A stretch of 42,537 bases of DNA from Lachnospiraceae bacterium UBA3641 (GTDB lineage: Bacteria; Bacillota; Clostridia; Lachnospirales; Lachnospiraceae), in assembly GCA_002373875.1 (NCBI GenBank), contig DFKQ01000013.1, positions 1 through 42,537 of the forward strand, given 5' to 3'. Below are positions 1-7,650 of this stretch, piece by piece. Position 1 is the stretch's first letter; every line of letters starts with the position of its first letter. A model generated the notes under the pieces. It saw only the letters and a list, made by a program, of their open reading frames with translations, was not told where the DNA came from and ran no database searches. Made by a program: the position numbers and the translations under genes.

Positions 1-25
1 GCTCTACCAACTGAGCTAATCGCGC
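1..25 (-). tRNA. tRNA, 5' part only, identity undetermined
   Basis: Read on the minus strand the first 25 bases give a 7-nt acceptor 5' strand (GCGCGAT), TA, then the D-arm GCTC-AGTTGGTA-GAGC, which is the canonical start of a bacterial tRNA. The anticodon and 3' half lie beyond the window edge, so the amino acid cannot be assigned. A well-placed promoter lies just upstream (47-75). It is transcribed divergently from tatD. Confidence 0.88.
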
Positions 26-46
26 ATGTCCCGCGACACAATAAGC

Positions 47-75
47 ATTATATTACAGGGTTGTAATATTTGCAA
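47..75 (-). promoter_or_regulatory. sigma-A promoter for the tRNA
   Basis: On the minus strand a TTGCAA -35 box (70-75) and a perfect TATAAT -10 box (47-52) are separated by exactly 17 nt. The predicted transcription start, near 40, is about 15 nt upstream of the mature tRNA 5' end, as expected for a tRNA gene. Confidence 0.75.
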
Positions 76-94
76 TACTTTTTTTAAAAATTTG

Positions 95-140
95 GTAACT
101 ATTCAGAACAGCATATAAATTTTTAAATCCGAATAGTTAC
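95..140 (+). repeat. Intergenic repeat copy 1, with a 10-bp inverted repeat
   Basis: Positions 95-115 carry a 21-nt sequence (GTAACTATTC...GCATA) found identically at 7475-7495 and, on the other strand, at 35167-35187. Only this copy has a downstream inverted partner, GAATAGTTAC (131-140), which pairs perfectly with 95-104 across a 26-nt loop. The hairpin ends 25 nt before the tatD start codon. Its function is unknown. Confidence 0.7.
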
Positions 141-165
141 AAAAATAATTAGAGGATAATAAAGG

Positions 166-942
166 ATGATATTTGAAACACATGCGCATTATGATGATGA
201 TGCCTACAATGATGACAGGGATAGTGTGATAAAGCTCCTGAAGGCAGAGGGAGTAGCCCCGATAGTAAATGTAGGGGCTTCTCTTACGAGTACTGAGGAT
301 GCGGTAAAGCTTGCACATAAATATGAACATGTTTATGCTGCCGTGGGAGTGCATCCGAGTGAATGCGATGCTCTTACCGAGGATGATATGGTATGGCTTA
401 GAGGGCTATGTGATGATCCCAAGGTTATCGCGGTCGGAGAGATAGGTCTTGACTATCACTATGATGAACCGGACAGGGAAATCCAGAAAGTGTGGTTTAA
501 AAGACAGCTGCGCCTTGCACAGGAAGTCTCCCTTCCCATAATAGTTCACAGCAGGGATGCTGCCTCAGATACCCTGGAGATATTAAGTATGGATGAGTTC
601 AGGGGAATCAAAGGGATAATCCACTGCTTTTCATATTCTGTTGAACTTGCAAGGGAATACATAAAAATGGGACACCATATAGGTATCGGAGGTGTGGTTA
701 CCTTCAAAAACGGGAAAAAGCTTCAAGAGATCGCAAAGACAATACCTCTTGAAAACATAGTAGTGGAAACCGACTGTCCATATCTTGCGCCCGAGCCTTA
801 CAGAGGGCGGCGGAATTCATCGGCATATCTGACATATATAATAGACAGGATAGCCTCACTCAGAAGTGCAAAATATGAGGAAATTGAAAAGGCCACTTAC
901 GAAAATGCAGCGGCCTTGTTCGGGGTAAGGGCGGATGGATAA
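166..942 (+). CDS. tatD: TatD family metal-dependent deoxyribonuclease/hydrolase
   Basis: A 258-aa protein of normal TatD length, expected to be a cytoplasmic metal-dependent nuclease of the amidohydrolase-fold superfamily. Visible family signatures are the N-terminal THAH metal site (H6, H8), GVHP (61-64), GEIGLDYHY (91-99, with metal ligand E92), VHSRDA (127-132), HCF (H153) and ETDCPYLAP (201-209, D203). The ATG is preceded by AGAGGA at 151-156. The gene overlaps rsmA by 8 bp, so the two are probably translationally coupled. In many Firmicutes rnmV (RNase M5) sits between these two genes; here it does not. The exact cellular substrate of TatD proteins is not settled; family membership is secure. 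Confidence 0.95.
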   Translation: MIFETHAHYDDDAYNDDRDSVIKLLKAEGVAPIVNVGASLTSTEDAVKLAHKYEHVYAAVGVHPSECDALTEDDMVWLRGLCDDPKVIAVGEIGLDYHYDEPDREIQKVWFKRQLRLAQEVSLPIIVHSRDAASDTLEILSMDEFRGIKGIIHCFSYSVELAREYIKMGHHIGIGGVVTFKNGKKLQEIAKTIPLENIVVETDCPYLAPEPYRGRRNSSAYLTYIIDRIASLRSAKYEEIEKATYENAAALFGVRADG

Positions 943-1795
943 GATCGCAAACGCATCAAAAACCATGGAAGTCATAAAGAAACATGACTTCTCATTTCAA
1001 AAAAGATATGGTCAGAATTTTCTTATTGACAGTCATATCCTTGAAAAGATCATGGATGCGGCAAAGATAACCGGGGATGATCATGTGATAGAGATAGGCC
1101 CGGGTATCGGCTCAATGACCCAGTATCTGTGTGAAAGAGCGGGAAGGGTAACGGCAGTTGAGATAGACAGGGAGCTTATCCCCATACTTGAGGAAACCCT
1201 TAGGGGTTACGAAAATGTTCGGATAATAAACGATGACATCCTTAAGGTAGACATGGACAGCCTGTTTACGGCGGATGAAAAGAAAGGCTGTGCCAAGGTA
1301 GTGGCAAATCTTCCATATTATATAACCACCCCCATCGTGATGGGTCTCCTTGAAGGACATGCACCTGTTAAGTCCATAACCGTAATGGTTCAGAAGGAGG
1401 TAGCGGACAGGATGGTAACGGGCCCCGGCAGTAAGGATTACGGTGCTTTATCTCTGGCGGTCAGGTATTATACCCAGCCCCATATAGTGGCTAATGTCCC
1501 GCCTAACTGTTTTATCCCAAGACCTAAGGTAGGCTCTGCCGTAATAAAGCTTGATATTCATGACAAACCGCCTGTCCGGGTGACTGACGAGAGACTTATG
1601 TTCAAGCTTATCCGGGCGGCCTTTAACCAGCGGAGAAAAACACTGGCTAACAGTATCGCCAATGCCCCGGACCTTGACTATGCGAAGGAGGCTGTGGTAG
1701 CGGCTCTTAAGAAAATGGAGATTAATGAAAACATCCGCGGAGAGGCCCTTGCACTGGAAGATTTCGCACATCTTACGGACCTCCTCGTTCTTTGA
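935..1795 (+). CDS. rsmA: 16S rRNA (adenine1518/1519-N6)-dimethyltransferase RsmA (KsgA)
   Basis: Dimethylates two adjacent adenines in the 3' terminal hairpin of 16S rRNA using S-adenosylmethionine, a late 30S maturation and quality-control step. The 286-aa length is normal. Landmarks are KRYGQNFL (23-30), the SAM-binding glycine loop EIGPGIGS (53-60), acidic ribose-binding EID (76-78), catalytic NLPYYI (125-130), FIPRPKVGSA (193-202) and the C-terminal FNQRRKTL (230-237). The start codon lies inside the end of tatD. The stop codon lies within the -35 box of the next gene's promoter, so the tatD-rsmA operon probably ends here. Confidence 0.96.
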   Translation: MDKIANASKTMEVIKKHDFSFQKRYGQNFLIDSHILEKIMDAAKITGDDHVIEIGPGIGSMTQYLCERAGRVTAVEIDRELIPILEETLRGYENVRIINDDILKVDMDSLFTADEKKGCAKVVANLPYYITTPIVMGLLEGHAPVKSITVMVQKEVADRMVTGPGSKDYGALSLAVRYYTQPHIVANVPPNCFIPRPKVGSAVIKLDIHDKPPVRVTDERLMFKLIRAAFNQRRKTLANSIANAPDLDYAKEAVVAALKKMEINENIRGEALALEDFAHLTDLLVL

Positions 1796-1820
1796 CAAGT
1801 CATTATACCTATGGTAAAAT
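1792..1820 (+). promoter_or_regulatory. sigma-A promoter of the TPR/AAA-like gene
   Basis: A consensus TTGACA (1792-1797) and TAAAAT (1815-1820) are separated by exactly 17 nt. The -35 box overlaps the rsmA stop codon. The leader to the TTG start at 1897 is about 70 nt and holds no obvious hairpin. Confidence 0.75.
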
Positions 1821-1896
1821 TTACTTCGTATGTTTATATATGGTCAGGGTATCTTTGCTGATAAATGACACTGACAGACTATAGAGGTAGATAACA

Positions 1897-4800
1897 TTGG
1901 ATAAGTACGAATATCAGGTATGTGCCGATCAGATAAAACATCTTATAGATGAGAGACGTTTCGCTGAGGCTATGAATATAGCGGATACTATTGATTGGCG
2001 CAAGGTGAGGAGCGTTTCCATGCTCTGCACCGTCAGTGAAGTTTATAAGATAAATAAGAAGTATGAAGAAGCAAGAGATATTCTGTTACTTGCCTATGAC
2101 AGGCATCCGGGCGGAAGGACGATAGTATACGCATTGTGTGAGCTTGCGATCAAGTTAAATGATGTCCTTCAGGCCAAGGGTCTTTATGAGGAATTTGTCA
2201 GGTTAGCACCTGAAGATACCAGCAAGTATATCTTGTTATATAAATTATATGAAGCTCTCGACGTATCCGTTGAAGAGCGTATTGAAGTGCTTGAGGAGTT
2301 CAAGAAGAGGGATTACAGGGAGAGATGGGCTTATGAACTGGCCTATCTTTATCATAAGATAGGGCAGGAGACTCGTTGCGTTCAGGAATGTGACGAGCTT
2401 ATTTTATGGTTCGGTGACGGTAAGTATGTAAAGAAGGCTATGGACCTTAAGATGCAGCATACAAGGCTGAGTAAGGAGCAGCAGCTTAAGTATGAGGGCC
2501 GTCAGGAGCCCCTTAACGACCAGTTCATGAACATGCAGAATACGCCTGTTCAGCAGATATACGATACTGATCCCCAGGCAGGGAACCCCCAGGAGATTCC
2601 CATAAACCATCCCATGAACATGCAGTATCAGCCATACGGACAGATGCAGCAGGGACTCTCGGGAATTCAGAATACGCCGGTCAATATGCAGCAGATGATA
2701 CCGAATGGACAACCCATGCAGAATCAGGGAATGCCCATACAGGATCCAAACGGTATGCAGTTGTCCGCTCAACCGGTCGGAGTGCCTGTTCAGCGGACGG
2801 CACAGATGCTTACAACTTCAGAGATCGATTCCATCCGGGTTCAGCCTGTCAATGTCGGGATGTACAATACGATGGATCTTCAGAACGGCCTGTCAGAGAA
2901 TTTAAAGGAGTTCTTTGCGAAGGAAAAGGCCGAAGCCGTAGATAAGAGTGTAGCATTAAGTGCGGATCCCGAAGCATATGAGAAGCTGTATGAAAACGAT
3001 ACTATGGATGTAGAGCCGGTTGAGAATGAGCCGGTGATATCCACCTACGGGATCGTGCAGGAAGAGAATGAGCGTGATGATGTTCCGGGAAGTGAAGAAG
3101 ATGTACAGATAACGACTTTTATACCGATAAATGCCGGGATGACGGATAAGGCTGAAGGTGTAAGCGGAGAAATACCTGATGAAGACATAAAAGAGGAAAC
3201 AGTCAGGGAAGATATTGAAGAAGATTCCGATGAAGAGATAAAAGGGTCGGAAGATGAATCTTCAGAGGAGATAGAACGGAATGAGAACCCTCAGCCTGAG
3301 TACGAGCTTGATGAAGAAGATAAAGACAGTGAAGAGCTGAGTGATATATATAAGGACTGGGAGGAAAAGAAGAAGGAAAACGAAGAGAAGCGTATTCTTG
3401 AAGCCAAGGAGAAGTCCCTTGTGCAGACAAGTGATATCATGGCCCAGCTTAAGGGTGTCCTTCCCGAGATAGATGATATAGCAAGGCCGACACCGACATT
3501 GGAGCCTGCATTAACTCCCTTCTTCACTCCGCCTGTTGAAGTTGCGGCCAGGCCTTCAACGGTATCCATCCCGGTACCTGTAGATGAAATAAAGGAAGAA
3601 AGCAGGGAGCTTGATTTCGCCAAGGTTCCCGAAACGGAGGAGCCTGCCGGTGAAGACAGTGATAATGACATTAGCGATATTGACAGGGAAGTTGAAGAAG
3701 TAATAGCAAGGCATGATGCACAGATTATTGTCAGAAAAGAGGAAGAGCCGGTAATTTCCGTTATAAAGGAAGAGCCGGAAGCGAAGGAAGAACCGGAAGC
3801 GGAAGCAGTTACAGAGGATAAAGAAGCAGATGATGAAGCGGAGGCTTCAAAGGAAGAAACGCAGGTTGAAGAAGAAGCTGAGAAAATAGAAAAGAAGACT
3901 GGAGAAGAGGTATCAGAGGAAGAAGAAACGCAGGCCGGGGAAGAAATATCTGAGGAAACAGAAGCGCAGGCCGGAGAAGAGGTATCTGAGAAAGCGGAAA
4001 CGCAGGCTGAAGAAGAAGCTGAGAAAATAGAAAAACAGGCCGGGGAAGAAGTAACTGAGGAAGTAAAAATGCAGGCCGGGGTTGACACGGACCGGAAGGA
4101 AGAGACAGAGGAGGAGATTTCCGATGACTACAGCGAGGCCGAAGCAGAGACAGAAGAGGAAGAACCGGAAGTAAGTGAAGCAGAAGAGCCTGTGGAGGAT
4201 GAGGGCTTTGACGTTGATAAGATCGAGGTTTCCGGTGGCGTGACAAGGGGTGAATTCGACTATCTGAATTCAAAGTCAAACGGAGAGCTGTACTTTAAGG
4301 AAATAATGGACATAGATGACTCCGAGGAGAGTCCCGTAAATGAAGAGGTTCTTACCTATACGGAGGATGAAGAGGCGGCAAGGAAGGCTTCGTTTGAGGT
4401 AACATCCGAGCTCCCCAAGTACCCTTATGAAGGACTTGATGATTACGGAGAGGTTGAGGAGATTGAGGTAATAGAGCAGCCGGAAGGTCTTGACGGCGTG
4501 CTGAAAACCGATGATATACCCTTTGATGATATCGCAAGGGCTAATTACGAGGCGGGTGTTTCCGATTCGGCGGAAGAAGAGGAAGTTGAGAAAAAAGAAC
4601 CGGCCAAGAAGAAGCATCCCAAATATATGAAGATCGAAAAAGCGCCTGTGAGCAAAAGGGATTTTGACAAGGAAGAGAAGCTTGTTTTCGGAAGGTTTGA
4701 AGGGATCGAGTGGCTGAAGGCCGAGATAGTAAACGCTATAGACAATATCTCAATGGAACCGGCACACGGCAATGTAGTGGTCATGGGAACCGAGAATTCG

Positions 4801-5406
4801 GGGAGAAGGAACATAGCCGTTGATATAGTAAGGGTGATGCAGCAGCTTGAAAACGGATTTAAGGGTAAGGTAGCCAAGATATCGGGTGAGGCTCTTAATA
4901 AGAAGGACATTCCCCTTACAGTCAAAAAGCTTAAAAAGGGCGCCCTCATAATTGAAAACGCTCAGGATCTTACCCCGTCATCGGCCCGTCTGGTTGCGGA
5001 AGCCCTGGAGCTTGAAACGGAGCAGGTGCTTGTTGTTATGGAGGGCGACAAGGAAGGCATTGAAGCCTTGTTTGAATCATCCAAAGCCATAATGAACAGG
5101 GTATTCAACGCAAGAATAGAGCTTCAGGAATATAACACCGATGATCTTGTTGCATACGGCAAGGGATATGCCAGGGAACAGGAATACGTTATAGATGATA
5201 TGGGCGTTCTTGCCATGTACCGCCGTATCGGTGATATGCAGACCCTTGAACATACGGTAACACTTGAAGAAGTTCGTGAAATAGTGGATAATGCTATTAA
5301 GCACGTTGATAAAAAGAATATGACCCATTTCATGGATGTATTACTTGCTAAACGGTATGATGATGATGACTATATTATTTTAAGAGAGAAGGATTTTATT
5401 AATTAA
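1897..5406 (+). CDS. Large TPR / acidic disordered / degenerate AAA+ protein of unknown function
   Basis: A 1169-aa protein starting at TTG behind GAGGT (1884-1888); no better start is visible. Residues about 1-200 are helical and TPR-like (for example YKINKKYEEARDILLLAY). Residues about 205-300 are rich in Gln, Met and Pro. Residues about 340-900 are highly acidic, probably disordered, with tandem Glu-rich repeats. The last 240 residues look like an AAA+ module: residues 960-972 contain VVVMGTENSGRRN at the Walker A position, where the usual GKT is replaced by GRR, and about 1015 has LIIENAQ at the Walker B position with the usual DE lost. ATP hydrolysis is therefore doubtful. No signal peptide or membrane segment is seen, so it is probably cytoplasmic. 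The function is not recognised; a scaffold or adaptor role is only a guess. Confidence 0.85.
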   Translation: MDKYEYQVCADQIKHLIDERRFAEAMNIADTIDWRKVRSVSMLCTVSEVYKINKKYEEARDILLLAYDRHPGGRTIVYALCELAIKLNDVLQAKGLYEEFVRLAPEDTSKYILLYKLYEALDVSVEERIEVLEEFKKRDYRERWAYELAYLYHKIGQETRCVQECDELILWFGDGKYVKKAMDLKMQHTRLSKEQQLKYEGRQEPLNDQFMNMQNTPVQQIYDTDPQAGNPQEIPINHPMNMQYQPYGQMQQGLSGIQNTPVNMQQMIPNGQPMQNQGMPIQDPNGMQLSAQPVGVPVQRTAQMLTTSEIDSIRVQPVNVGMYNTMDLQNGLSENLKEFFAKEKAEAVDKSVALSADPEAYEKLYENDTMDVEPVENEPVISTYGIVQEENERDDVPGSEEDVQITTFIPINAGMTDKAEGVSGEIPDEDIKEETVREDIEEDSDEEIKGSEDESSEEIERNENPQPEYELDEEDKDSEELSDIYKDWEEKKKENEEKRILEAKEKSLVQTSDIMAQLKGVLPEIDDIARPTPTLEPALTPFFTPPVEVAARPSTVSIPVPVDEIKEESRELDFAKVPETEEPAGEDSDNDISDIDREVEEVIARHDAQIIVRKEEEPVISVIKEEPEAKEEPEAEAVTEDKEADDEAEASKEETQVEEEAEKIEKKTGEEVSEEEETQAGEEISEETEAQAGEEVSEKAETQAEEEAEKIEKQAGEEVTEEVKMQAGVDTDRKEETEEEISDDYSEAEAETEEEEPEVSEAEEPVEDEGFDVDKIEVSGGVTRGEFDYLNSKSNGELYFKEIMDIDDSEESPVNEEVLTYTEDEEAARKASFEVTSELPKYPYEGLDDYGEVEEIEVIEQPEGLDGVLKTDDIPFDDIARANYEAGVSDSAEEEEVEKKEPAKKKHPKYMKIEKAPVSKRDFDKEEKLVFGRFEGIEWLKAEIVNAIDNISMEPAHGNVVVMGTENSGRRNIAVDIVRVMQQLENGFKGKVAKISGEALNKKDIPLTVKKLKKGALIIENAQDLTPSSARLVAEALELETEQVLVVMEGDKEGIEALFESSKAIMNRVFNARIELQEYNTDDLVAYGKGYAREQEYVIDDMGVLAMYRRIGDMQTLEHTVTLEEVREIVDNAIKHVDKKNMTHFMDVLLAKRYDDDDYIILREKDFIN
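3850..4085 (+). repeat. Tandem Glu-rich coding repeats
   Basis: Within the large TPR/AAA-like gene, units of roughly 13 residues recur with the pattern Q-A-G-E-E-(V/I)-S/T-E-E/K. A 23-nt stretch starting GAAGAAGCTGAG appears twice, near 3869 and 4011. Similarity at the DNA level points to expansion by slippage or recombination, so length polymorphism between strains is likely. Confidence 0.7.
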
Positions 5407-5513
5407 TGATCATGAGGAGGGACCCATTTATGGGGGGAGTCCTTATGATGCCTTAGTGGCGAACGTATCAGAAGAATTACGGAGTAATTCTTACTTTAAT
5501 GATCATGAGGAGG
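5407..5513 (+). promoter_or_regulatory. Structured intercistronic element, copy 1 (before glgB)
   Basis: Begins immediately after the TAA of the upstream gene and ends in the glgB ribosome binding site. Arm A is TCATGAGG (5410-5417), the central strand is CCTTATGA (5441-5448), and arm A' is TCATGAGG (5503-5510), continuing into the Shine-Dalgarno GAGGAGG. The central strand can pair with either arm, using one G-U pair. An inner hairpin CCCA-TTTA-TGGG (23 to 34 of 5400) sits inside A/central. A second hairpin, AAGAATTAC-GGA-GTAATTCTT (5472-5492), follows a linker (5449-5471) shared with copy 3. An 18-nt direct repeat, TTAATGATCATGAGGAGG, occurs at 5403-5420 and 5496-5513. Confidence 0.75.
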
Positions 5514-5521
5514 TTATTTTA

Positions 5522-7435
5522 ATGGCCGTAAATCAGGAATTCTCACCATTTATCACGGAAATGGACAGATATCTGTTTGGCTCGGGGACGCATTACGATA
5601 TTTATAAAAAGCTTGGGGCACATGTTACTGAAAAGGATGGGGAGAAGGGTGTCTATTTTGCGGTTTGGGCACCCAATGCCAAGAGTATATCGGTGATAGG
5701 TGACTTTAATAACTGGAATGAAGAAGCCGATAAGATGGAGAAGACCGGAGATGTGGGGATTTTCGAATTGTTTATCCCGGGGATTTCCACAGGGGTTTTG
5801 TATAAGTATCTGATCGAATCGGCTAAGGGCGAGAAGCTGTATAAAGCTGATCCGTATGCCAATTATGCAGAGCTTAGGCCCGGTACGGCATCAATTGTCA
5901 CTGACATCTCGAATTTCAAATGGACTGATAATACATGGCTGAAAAAAAGAAACGACAGTAATGTGCAGGAAATCCCTATGGCAATATACGAATGTCATAT
6001 CGGATCCTGGATGAGGCATCCCGGACGGGAGGATGAAGGCTTTTATACCTACAGGCAGTTTGCCGACCGCATAGTTGACTATCTGCTTGATATGCACTAT
6101 ACACACATTGAACTTATCGGAATAGCCGAACATCCCTTTGACGGATCCTGGGGTTATCAGGTAACGGGGTATTACGCTCCCACCTCAAGATACGGAACAC
6201 CGGAGGACTTTATGTATCTGGTAAACAAGCTCCATAAGAATGGTATCGGAGTGATCCTTGACTGGGTTCCCGCGCATTTCCCAAGGGATGCCCACGGATT
6301 GGCTGATTTTGACGGAAGCGCGGTATATGAATACGCAGATCCCAGAAAGGGAGAGCATCCGGACTGGGGAACAAAGATATTTGATTACGGCAAGAGCGAG
6401 GTAAAGAATTTCCTTATTGCTAACGCTATTTTCTGGATAGAAGAGTTCCATGTGGACGGGTTAAGGGTTGATGCGGTTGCATCAATGCTCTATCTTGATT
6501 ACGGTAAAAAGGACGGTCAGTGGGTTGCCAATGAATACGGGGGTAACGAGAACCTTGAGGCAATAGAATTCTTTAAACACCTTAATTCCATTATAATGGG
6601 CAGATATCCCGGAGTTATGATGATAGCGGAAGAATCAACCGCATGGCCGAGGATCACCGCCAAGCCGGAGGATGGCGGACTGGGCTTTACCTTTAAATGG
6701 AACATGGGCTGGATGCATGATTTTTGCGATTATATGAAGCTGGATCCCATATTCAGGAAGGACAACCACCATAAAATGACCTTCGCAATGAGCTACAATG
6801 ATGCGGAGAATTATATACTTGTGCTTTCGCACGATGAGGTGGTTCATCTTAAATGTTCAATGTTAAATAAGATGCCCGGCTACTATGTTGATAAGTTCGC
6901 CAACCTCAGAGTGGGCTATACATTTATGATGGGACATGCCGGCAAGAAGCTTCTGTTTATGGGTCAGGAATTCGCGCAGGACAGTGAATGGAATGAGGCT
7001 AAGGAGCTTGACTGGGCCCTGCTTGATGATCCTCTGCATGCCGGAATGCAGGCGTATGTAAGGGAGCTTCTCAAGATATATAACAAGTATCCTGCAATGC
7101 ATGAGCTTGACAGGGGCTTTAACGGATTTCAGTGGATCAACGCAAATGACACATTCAAGAGTATTTACAGCTTTATAAGACTGGGTAAGAATGTCAGGAA
7201 GAACAGACTTGTTTTCGTAATGAACTTCACGCCAATATCAAGGGATGACTACCGTGTGGGAGTTCCGGAGAAGAAGAAATACAAGCTCCTTTTAGACAGT
7301 AATGAAAAAAGGTTCGGCGGTAACGGAATGGTAAGGGAGACTTCCTACCAGGCCGAGGATATACCATGGGACGGTCAGCCTTATTCGGTTGCTTATCCCC
7401 TGGCACCATACGGAGCCGCGATATTCTTATTTTAA
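5522..7435 (+). CDS. glgB: 1,4-alpha-glucan branching enzyme (GH13, CBM48)
   Basis: Forms alpha-1,6 branches in glycogen by cutting and transferring alpha-1,4 chains. The 637-aa protein has an N-terminal CBM48-type beta-sandwich (about 40-130; FAVWAPNAKSISVIGDFNNW) and a GH13 barrel. Catalytic residues visible are nucleophile D317 (GLRVDAVA), acid/base E370 (MIAEEST) and transition-state D438 (LSHDEVV). ATG 5522 is chosen because GAGGAGG ends 8 nt upstream; an upstream GTG at 5456 lies in a structured element and gives a non-homologous extension. No glgA, glgC, glgD or glgP is adjacent, which is unusual for a glycogen gene. A structured leader (5407-5513) may control its translation. Confidence 0.95.
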   Translation: MAVNQEFSPFITEMDRYLFGSGTHYDIYKKLGAHVTEKDGEKGVYFAVWAPNAKSISVIGDFNNWNEEADKMEKTGDVGIFELFIPGISTGVLYKYLIESAKGEKLYKADPYANYAELRPGTASIVTDISNFKWTDNTWLKKRNDSNVQEIPMAIYECHIGSWMRHPGREDEGFYTYRQFADRIVDYLLDMHYTHIELIGIAEHPFDGSWGYQVTGYYAPTSRYGTPEDFMYLVNKLHKNGIGVILDWVPAHFPRDAHGLADFDGSAVYEYADPRKGEHPDWGTKIFDYGKSEVKNFLIANAIFWIEEFHVDGLRVDAVASMLYLDYGKKDGQWVANEYGGNENLEAIEFFKHLNSIIMGRYPGVMMIAEESTAWPRITAKPEDGGLGFTFKWNMGWMHDFCDYMKLDPIFRKDNHHKMTFAMSYNDAENYILVLSHDEVVHLKCSMLNKMPGYYVDKFANLRVGYTFMMGHAGKKLLFMGQEFAQDSEWNEAKELDWALLDDPLHAGMQAYVRELLKIYNKYPAMHELDRGFNGFQWINANDTFKSIYSFIRLGKNVRKNRLVFVMNFTPISRDDYRVGVPEKKKYKLLLDSNEKRFGGNGMVRETSYQAEDIPWDGQPYSVAYPLAPYGAAIFLF

Positions 7436-7439
7436 TATT

Positions 7440-7474
7440 TATAGTGAACGAAATTATTTATTTCGTTTACTATA
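7440..7474 (+). terminator. Stem-loop after glgB
   Basis: A 14-bp stem (7440-7453 with 7461-7474, one G-U pair) with a 7-nt loop begins four bases after the glgB stop codon. No T-run follows, so it may be an mRNA 3'-stabilising hairpin rather than a classical terminator. Repeat copy 2 abuts it directly. Confidence 0.5.
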
Positions 7475-7495
7475 GTAACTATTCAGAACAGCATA
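7475..7495 (+). repeat. Intergenic 21-nt repeat, copy 2
   Basis: Identical over 21 nt to 95-115 and to the complement of 35167-35187. It sits between the post-glgB stem-loop and the next terminator. The inverted partner seen at copy 1 is absent. Confidence 0.7.
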
Positions 7496-7507
7496 ATGGA
7501 GTTAAAT

Positions 7508-7549
7508 AAAGACATGGAGACAGCATGACCGTCCCCATGTCTTTTCTCG
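7508..7549 (+). terminator. Rho-independent terminator downstream of glgB
   Basis: AAAGACATGG (7508-7517) pairs with CCATGTCTTT (7535-7544), and GAC/GTC extends the stem inward. It is followed by TTCTCGTTTCTC. It separates glgB from the flagellar unit. Confidence 0.6.
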
Positions 7550-7565
7550 TTTCTCATTAAAGGGT

Positions 7566-7592
7566 TAAGATTTATCCGCATTCGTTCGATAT
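7566..7592 (+). promoter_or_regulatory. Candidate sigma-D (sigma-28) flagellar promoter
   Basis: TAAG (7566-7569), a 15-nt spacer and TTCGATAT (7585-7592) resemble the sigma-28 consensus TAAA-N15-GCCGATAT. It lies about 60 nt before the gene preceding flagellin, consistent with late flagellar gene control. A TATAAT (7589-7594 region) overlaps it, but no good sigma-A -35 is seen. Confidence 0.5.
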
Positions 7593-7650
7593 AATTTACA
7601 GTAAAGATCATAAATGTTAAGAAAACATTCGATTGGGGAAAAACATATAA

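Noticed and set aside
3291..4088. Long Ser-rich open frame on the minus strand inside the TPR/AAA-like gene
   Set aside because: It is the mirror of Glu codons (GAA/GAG read as TTC/CTC and shifted frames) in a low-complexity region; there is no RBS, and its composition is an artefact of the sense strand.
5456..5521. GTG start extending glgB by 22 residues
   Set aside because: The GTG lies in the conserved linker of the structured element (GCG in copy 3, so it is not conserved as a start), and the ATG at 5522 has an optimal RBS.
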